Below the pieces are notes generated by a model. That model was given only the letters and a program-made list of their open reading frames with translations. It was not told where the DNA came from and searched no databases. Below, piece after piece: positions 6,346-9,335 of a stretch of 9,335 bases of DNA. Position numbers and translations under genes: made by a program. Origin of the DNA: JBFGWM01 sp041588495 (GTDB lineage: Bacteria; Pseudomonadota; Gammaproteobacteria; Pseudomonadales; JBFGWM01); assembly GCA_041588495.1 (NCBI GenBank), contig JBFGWM010000102.1, forward strand, positions 1 to 9,335, written 5' to 3'. The first letter of the stretch is position 1; each line of letters starts with the position of its first letter.

Positions 6346-7185
6346 ATGCCCGACAACGGAATCAGCAGCGCATTCCCGCCCCCGGCGGCCGCCACGCGGC
6401 CCCTCGAGCAGGATGCGGATCGCGAACCCCGGGCCCGAGCACCCGGTGCTAACGAACCGGCGGCCCCCCGGGACAGCAACCGCGATGCCACGATCAATCC
6501 GCCCGAGGTCGTGGTCGAACTGAGGCAGACCGGGAACCCGGAGAACGACGGGGAGCCCGCCCGCGACCCGCAGTTGCGGCCCGGTAGCGAGGCCCGGCCC
6601 GACCTGTTTGCACCGGCCGCGGACAACACCCCGCGCGGGCCCGTGCAGCCGCTTGAGACGGGCGGCGCGGAGGAGCTCGACGCCGCCAACCCCCTCACGC
6701 CTGGCCGCGAGGCGTTACTCGACCCGGGCGAGGAGGCCCAGACCGCGCCGCCACAGACCCCGCAGGCCCCAGTCCCACCGGCTTCGCCACCGGCCGAAAC
6801 CGTGGTGCAGAGTGCGGCAAACCCCGTGACTGCCCAGGTCAGCGTGGAACGGGCGGTGGAAACCCCGCCAGCTGAAGCCCCCAACCCGGTTCGAGAAAAC
6901 CTGCAGGCGCCGGCCGTGCGCGCCGATCGGATCCAGGCGCCGGAGCCTGTGGCAACGCCGGAACCGGCGACACCGGCTCCTGCTGCAAACCGGGAATTGG
7001 CCGCCACCGCGCCAGCACCGGCAGCCGCACCGGAAACACCCGACACGGAGACCGCAGCGGCACCGGCTACGCCGCCGGCCCCCGCGGCAGCGCAGGGGTC
7101 GGAGCCCCGGTTGAACAGCCTGCAGCAACTGACGCGACCGTCGCCCGAGGACCTGATCGGCACCAACGTCGATATCCGCACCTGA
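6346..7185 (+). CDS. Pro/Ala-rich, probably disordered protein of unknown function
   Basis: A 279-residue protein that I do not recognise. It is dominated by Pro, Ala, Glu, Arg, Thr and Asn. It has no Lys, Cys, His, Trp or Tyr, only two Phe, and no Met beyond the first. No signal peptide, membrane helix or globular domain is visible, so nearly all of it should be intrinsically disordered. Residues about 205-260 are a low-complexity run of PAP/AAP/TPE units. The only segments with a folded or motif-like look are the N-terminus (MPDNGISSAF) and the C-terminus (LNSLQQLTRPSPEDL, GTNVDIRT). The ATG at 6346 has AAGG 9 bases upstream and a promoter with paired GTATAC sites. The opposite strand is also open through most of this region, a common effect of Pro/Ala codons. 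The plus frame is preferred for its start signals and orientation. It could be a scaffold, linker or surface-associated protein; this is a guess. Confidence 0.62.
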   Translation: MPDNGISSAFPPPAAATRPLEQDADREPRARAPGANEPAAPRDSNRDATINPPEVVVELRQTGNPENDGEPARDPQLRPGSEARPDLFAPAADNTPRGPVQPLETGGAEELDAANPLTPGREALLDPGEEAQTAPPQTPQAPVPPASPPAETVVQSAANPVTAQVSVERAVETPPAEAPNPVRENLQAPAVRADRIQAPEPVATPEPATPAPAANRELAATAPAPAAAPETPDTETAAAPATPPAPAAAQGSEPRLNSLQQLTRPSPEDLIGTNVDIRT

Positions 7186-7218
7186 CCGGCGCCTTCAATC
7201 TGGAAATCACCACGAGTT

Positions 7219-7266
7219 CCGCGGCCTGTTGCCGCGGCGGCACGTTGTTGTCCGGCTGATCAGCCG
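7219..7266. terminator. Hairpin-rich gap between convergent genes, possible bidirectional terminator
   Basis: The 74-base gap between the disordered-protein gene and folE contains a perfect 7-bp stem (CCGCGGC 7219-7225, GCCGCGG 7231-7237, loop CTGTT). A 14-bp perfect palindrome, CGGCTGATCAGCCG (7253-7266), covers the folE stop codon. Neither has a clear T run on either side, so intrinsic termination is uncertain; the position between convergent genes is the main argument. Confidence 0.35.
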
Positions 7267-7799
7267 ATGAGGGAGAGAAACTCGGCCCGGGTGCTGGGAT
7301 TGTTGCGGAATGCCCCCAGCATGACCGAGGTCTTCATCACCGAGTTCTGCTTTTCCACGCCCCGCATCATCATGCACAGGTGGCGCGCCTCGATGATCAC
7401 CGCGACGCCGGATGCGCCGGTGACCTCCTGGACCGTGTCCGCAATTTCCTTGGTCAGGTTTTCCTGGATCTGCAGGCGGCGTGCATACATATCGACGATG
7501 CGCGCCACCTTGGACAGTCCGAGGACCATGCCGGTCGGGATGTAGGCCACGTGGCACTTGCCGATGAAGGGCAGCAGGTGATGCTCGCACAGCGAATACA
7601 GTTCGACGTCCTTGACCAGGATGATCTCGCTGGTCTCGGAGGGAAACAGCGCCCCGTTCACCACCTCGTCGACGCTCATCCGGTAACCCTGGGTCATGAA
7701 CGCCATGGCGTCGGCGGCGCGCTTGGGGGTGTCGCGCAGGCCGTCGCGCTGGGGGTCCTCGCCGAGCTTGCGGATCAGGTCCAGATAAACTTTTTCCAT
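7260..7799 (-). CDS. folE: GTP cyclohydrolase I
   Basis: Converts GTP to 7,8-dihydroneopterin triphosphate and formate, the first step of folate and pterin synthesis; it acts as a cytosolic homodecamer. It has 179 residues, shorter than E. coli FolE (222) but normal for bacterial type I enzymes that lack the N-terminal extension. The zinc ligands are present: Cys71 and His74 in LCEHHLLPF, and Cys142 in RHLCMMMRG. Their spacing is the same as E. coli Cys110, His113 and Cys181. The GTP-site stretches GLSKVARIV (94-102) and QIQENLTKEIA (110-120) are intact, as is EDPQRDGLRDTPKRAA near the start. The minus-strand ATG at 7799 has GGAG 6 bases upstream (plus-strand CTCC 7806-7809). The gene is transcribed divergently from prmB across 105 bases and convergently with the disordered-protein gene. 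It appears monocistronic here, without other folate genes beside it. Confidence 0.97.
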   Translation of the reverse strand: MEKVYLDLIRKLGEDPQRDGLRDTPKRAADAMAFMTQGYRMSVDEVVNGALFPSETSEIILVKDVELYSLCEHHLLPFIGKCHVAYIPTGMVLGLSKVARIVDMYARRLQIQENLTKEIADTVQEVTGASGVAVIIEARHLCMMMRGVEKQNSVMKTSVMLGAFRNNPSTRAEFLSLIG

Positions 7800-7864
7800 G
7801 CCATGCTCCAGGGCTTTGGGCGCGTGCGCTCGGTCCCGCGGGGGGAGCCGGCAAGCATCCCGGC

Positions 7865-7870
7865 TATGCT
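7865..7870 (+). promoter_or_regulatory. Tentative -10 element for prmB in the folE-prmB divergent gap
   Basis: TATGCT at 7865-7870 matches four of six -10 positions and would place transcription start near 7877, about 28 bases before the chosen TTG start. No convincing -35 is seen 16-18 bases upstream, where the sequence is G-rich. No clear minus-strand promoter for folE was found in the same 105-base gap. Confidence 0.3.
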
Positions 7871-7904
7871 ACCATTGCAGCTTTCCGACCGGGGGGATGG
7901 ATCA

Positions 7905-8837
7905 TTGTCCGGCAACGCAGACGAAGCAGTCAACGACCTGTCCACGGTGCGCGATTTCATCCGCTGGGGCGCGAGCCGTTTCGAGGAAACCGGGCTTTTC
8001 TACGGGCATGGCACGGATAACGCCTGGGACGAGGCCAGTGGCCTGGTCCTGCACACGCTGCACCTGCCCTGGGACGTCAGCCGCGATGCCCTCGACGCAC
8101 GCCTGACCCGCAGTGAGCGCAAGCGCGTGGCTGACGTGATCCGGCGCCGGGTCAAGGACCGCGTGCCGGCAGCCTACCTGACCTCCGAGGCCTGGTTCGC
8201 AGGAGTCCAGTTCTACGTCGACGACCGCGTGCTGGTACCGCGTTCACCGATCGCCGAGCTCATCGAGAATGCCTATGAACCCTGGCTTCCGCCCGGCTGT
8301 GGCGGGCGCATCCTCGACCTGTGCACCGGCAGCGGCTGCATCGGCATCGCCACCGCGCTGGTGCTGCCCGAGGCCCGGGTCGACCTGGCGGACATCTCCG
8401 CCGATGCGCTCGAGGTCGCCCGCACCAACATCCGCCGGCACGGTCTCGAGGACCGCGTGGAAGCGCTGCAGGGTGACCTGTTCGCCGCGACCCAGGGACG
8501 CAGCTACGAGTTGATCGTGTGCAACCCGCCCTACGTGGACGCCATGGAAATCGCCGGCATGCCGGAGGAGTTCCGCCACGAACCGGCGCTCGGCCTGGCC
8601 GGCGGCGAGGACGGTCTCGACCTGGTGCGACGCATTCTGCAGGAAGCACCGGACTACCTCGACGAGGAAGGCATTCTCATCGTTGAGGTCGGCGAGTCCT
8701 CCGGCGCCCTGATCAGCGCTTTTCCCGAGGTGCCGTTCTTCTGGTTCGAGTTCGAACGGGGCGGCCACGGCGTGTTCATGCTGACCGCGAAGCAGTTGCG
8801 GCAACACCGCGACGTGTTCGCCATGGCCGAGGCCTGA
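7905..8837 (+). CDS. prmB: 50S ribosomal protein uL3 glutamine methyltransferase
   Basis: S-adenosylmethionine-dependent N5-methylation of a glutamine in ribosomal protein uL3 during large-subunit assembly. The class I methyltransferase motif LDLCTGSGCIGIA is at 137-149, and the diagnostic NPPY, which binds the target glutamine amide, is at 207-210. PrmB-specific stretches are YGHGTDNAWDEA (33-44), DDRVLVPRSPIAELI (106-120) and EFRHEPALGLAGG (222-234). The chosen start is TTG 7905, giving MSGNADEAVND and exactly 310 residues, the E. coli PrmB length, with DEAVN near the same place as in E. coli. A G-rich tract (7891-7896) lies upstream. ATG 7866 is in frame and would add 13 residues, but it sits on the likely -10 element. 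The frame also stays open far upstream, antisense to folE, which is a composition artefact. aroC follows after 15 bases, an order conserved in gammaproteobacteria. Confidence 0.96.
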   Translation: MSGNADEAVNDLSTVRDFIRWGASRFEETGLFYGHGTDNAWDEASGLVLHTLHLPWDVSRDALDARLTRSERKRVADVIRRRVKDRVPAAYLTSEAWFAGVQFYVDDRVLVPRSPIAELIENAYEPWLPPGCGGRILDLCTGSGCIGIATALVLPEARVDLADISADALEVARTNIRRHGLEDRVEALQGDLFAATQGRSYELIVCNPPYVDAMEIAGMPEEFRHEPALGLAGGEDGLDLVRRILQEAPDYLDEEGILIVEVGESSGALISAFPEVPFFWFEFERGGHGVFMLTAKQLRQHRDVFAMAEA

Positions 8838-8852
8838 GGAGCGCGAGCCGGG

Positions 8853-9335
8853 ATGCCAGGGAACAGTTTCGGAAAGCTTTTCACCGTCACCAGTTTCGGC
8901 GAGTCCCACGGGCCCGCGCTGGGCTGCATCGTGGATGGCTGCCCGCCCGGGCTGGAGATCGACGAGGCCTACATCCAGGCCGATCTCGACCGCCGCAAGC
9001 CCGGCACCTCGCGGCACACCACCCAGCGACGGGAACCGGACAGTGTGAAAATCCTCTCCGGGGTGTTCGAGGGACGTACCACCGGCACCCCGATCGGGCT
9101 GCTCATCGAGAACGTCGACCAGCGTTCGAAAGACTATGGCAAGATCGCCGACCAGTTCCGGCCGGCCCACGCCGATTACACCTACCAGCAGAAATACGGC
9201 TTCCGCGATTATCGCGGAGGCGGGCGCTCGTCGGCCCGGGAAACCGCGATGCGGGTCGCCGCGGGCGCGATCGCCCGCAAGTACCCGCAGGAATCCGCCG
9301 GCATCGCGATTCTCGGCTGGCTCAGCCAGCTGGGC
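8853..9335 (+). CDS. aroC: Chorismate synthase (3' end missing)
   Basis: Seventh enzyme of the shikimate pathway. It eliminates phosphate from 5-enolpyruvylshikimate-3-phosphate to give chorismate and needs reduced FMN, though there is no net redox change. The frame from ATG 8853 stays open to the last base, giving 161 of about 360 residues. The N-terminal MPGNSFGKLF matches the family start (E. coli MAGNTIGQLF). Signatures are GESHGPALGCIVDGCPPG (16-33), RRKPGTSRHTTQRREPD (47-63), PAHADYTYQQKYG (104-116) and RGGGRSSARETAMRVAAGAIA (121-141), the active-site and FMN-binding region. The gene lies 15 bases after the prmB stop, with GAGGAG overlapping that stop as a somewhat distant ribosome site (about 11 bases). 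Co-transcription with prmB is likely. No frameshift is seen in the visible part. Confidence 0.97.
   Translation, partial: MPGNSFGKLFTVTSFGESHGPALGCIVDGCPPGLEIDEAYIQADLDRRKPGTSRHTTQRREPDSVKILSGVFEGRTTGTPIGLLIENVDQRSKDYGKIADQFRPAHADYTYQQKYGFRDYRGGGRSSARETAMRVAAGAIARKYPQESAGIAILGWLSQLG

Noticed and set aside
6904..6947. Two copies of CAGGCGCCGG about 30 bases apart as a DNA repeat element
   Set aside because: They encode QAP units in a low-complexity Pro/Ala-rich coding region and are explained by codon repetition.
6282..7181. Minus-strand open frame of 299 codons (Gly/Ser/Ala-rich) opposite the disordered-protein gene
   Set aside because: It is the reverse reading of Pro/Ala codons. The plus frame has a promoter-like region, a ribosome site and an ATG, whereas the minus frame would start within a few bases of the plus gene's stop with no clear signals. 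This is less certain than the other rejections.
7207..7854. Minus-strand frame of 215 codons overlapping folE in another frame
   Set aside because: The FolE frame carries the zinc and GTP-site motifs; this one is a shadow.
7380..7904. Upstream in-frame extension of prmB running antisense through folE
   Set aside because: PrmB homology begins only after about 7905, and the extension is simply the complement of folE codons.

Overview
This window is a high-G+C (about two thirds by eye) chromosomal segment with densely packed genes and strong third-position G/C bias. It most likely comes from a gammaproteobacterium. The evidence is the prmB-aroC gene order, as in E. coli, a DUF4892 lipoprotein-like/OmpA-like protein of the type seen in Pseudomonas relatives, a DUF2244 membrane protein and a proteobacterial-type folE. 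The species cannot be named from the sequence. No RNA genes, insertion sequences, CRISPR arrays or prophage genes are visible.

Block 1 (positions 1-4715, plus strand) is a tight four-gene run. It holds the 3' part of a flavin amine oxidase that looks strikingly like eukaryotic monoamine oxidase, a secernin-type (C69/U34) N-terminal-nucleophile peptidase, a class I glycerate kinase, and an alpha/beta hydrolase of the SERHL/MEST-like kind. Gaps are 36 and 5 bases, and the last pair overlaps by the four bases GTGA. Co-transcription is very likely. The shared purpose is not known and is the most intriguing question here; one possibility is a salvage or catabolic route for amine- or amide-containing compounds.

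Block 2 (about 4716-6266, plus strand) begins at a likely sigma-70 promoter. It encodes an exported DUF4892 protein with an OmpA-like C-terminal domain, followed by a two-helix DUF2244 membrane protein that starts at GTG behind a perfect AGGAGG.

Block 3 (about 6267-7185, plus strand) has a promoter region with an inverted repeat of GTATAC half-sites. It precedes a 279-residue Pro/Ala-rich, almost certainly disordered protein that I do not recognise. The protein contains no Lys, Cys, His, Trp or Tyr.

Block 4 (7186-9335) holds folE (GTP cyclohydrolase I, minus strand). It converges on the disordered-protein gene across a hairpin-containing gap and is divergent from prmB (glutamine methyltransferase for ribosomal protein uL3, probable TTG start). 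prmB is followed by aroC (chorismate synthase), which runs off the right end. These are housekeeping genes for folate/pterin synthesis, translation and aromatic amino acid synthesis.

The clearest things to follow up are the MAO-like covalent-flavin signature, the unusual four-gene operon, the altered TGEG motif in the glycerate kinase, and the disordered protein with its paired GTATAC sites. No complete defence system, transposon or other clearly new machinery was found.
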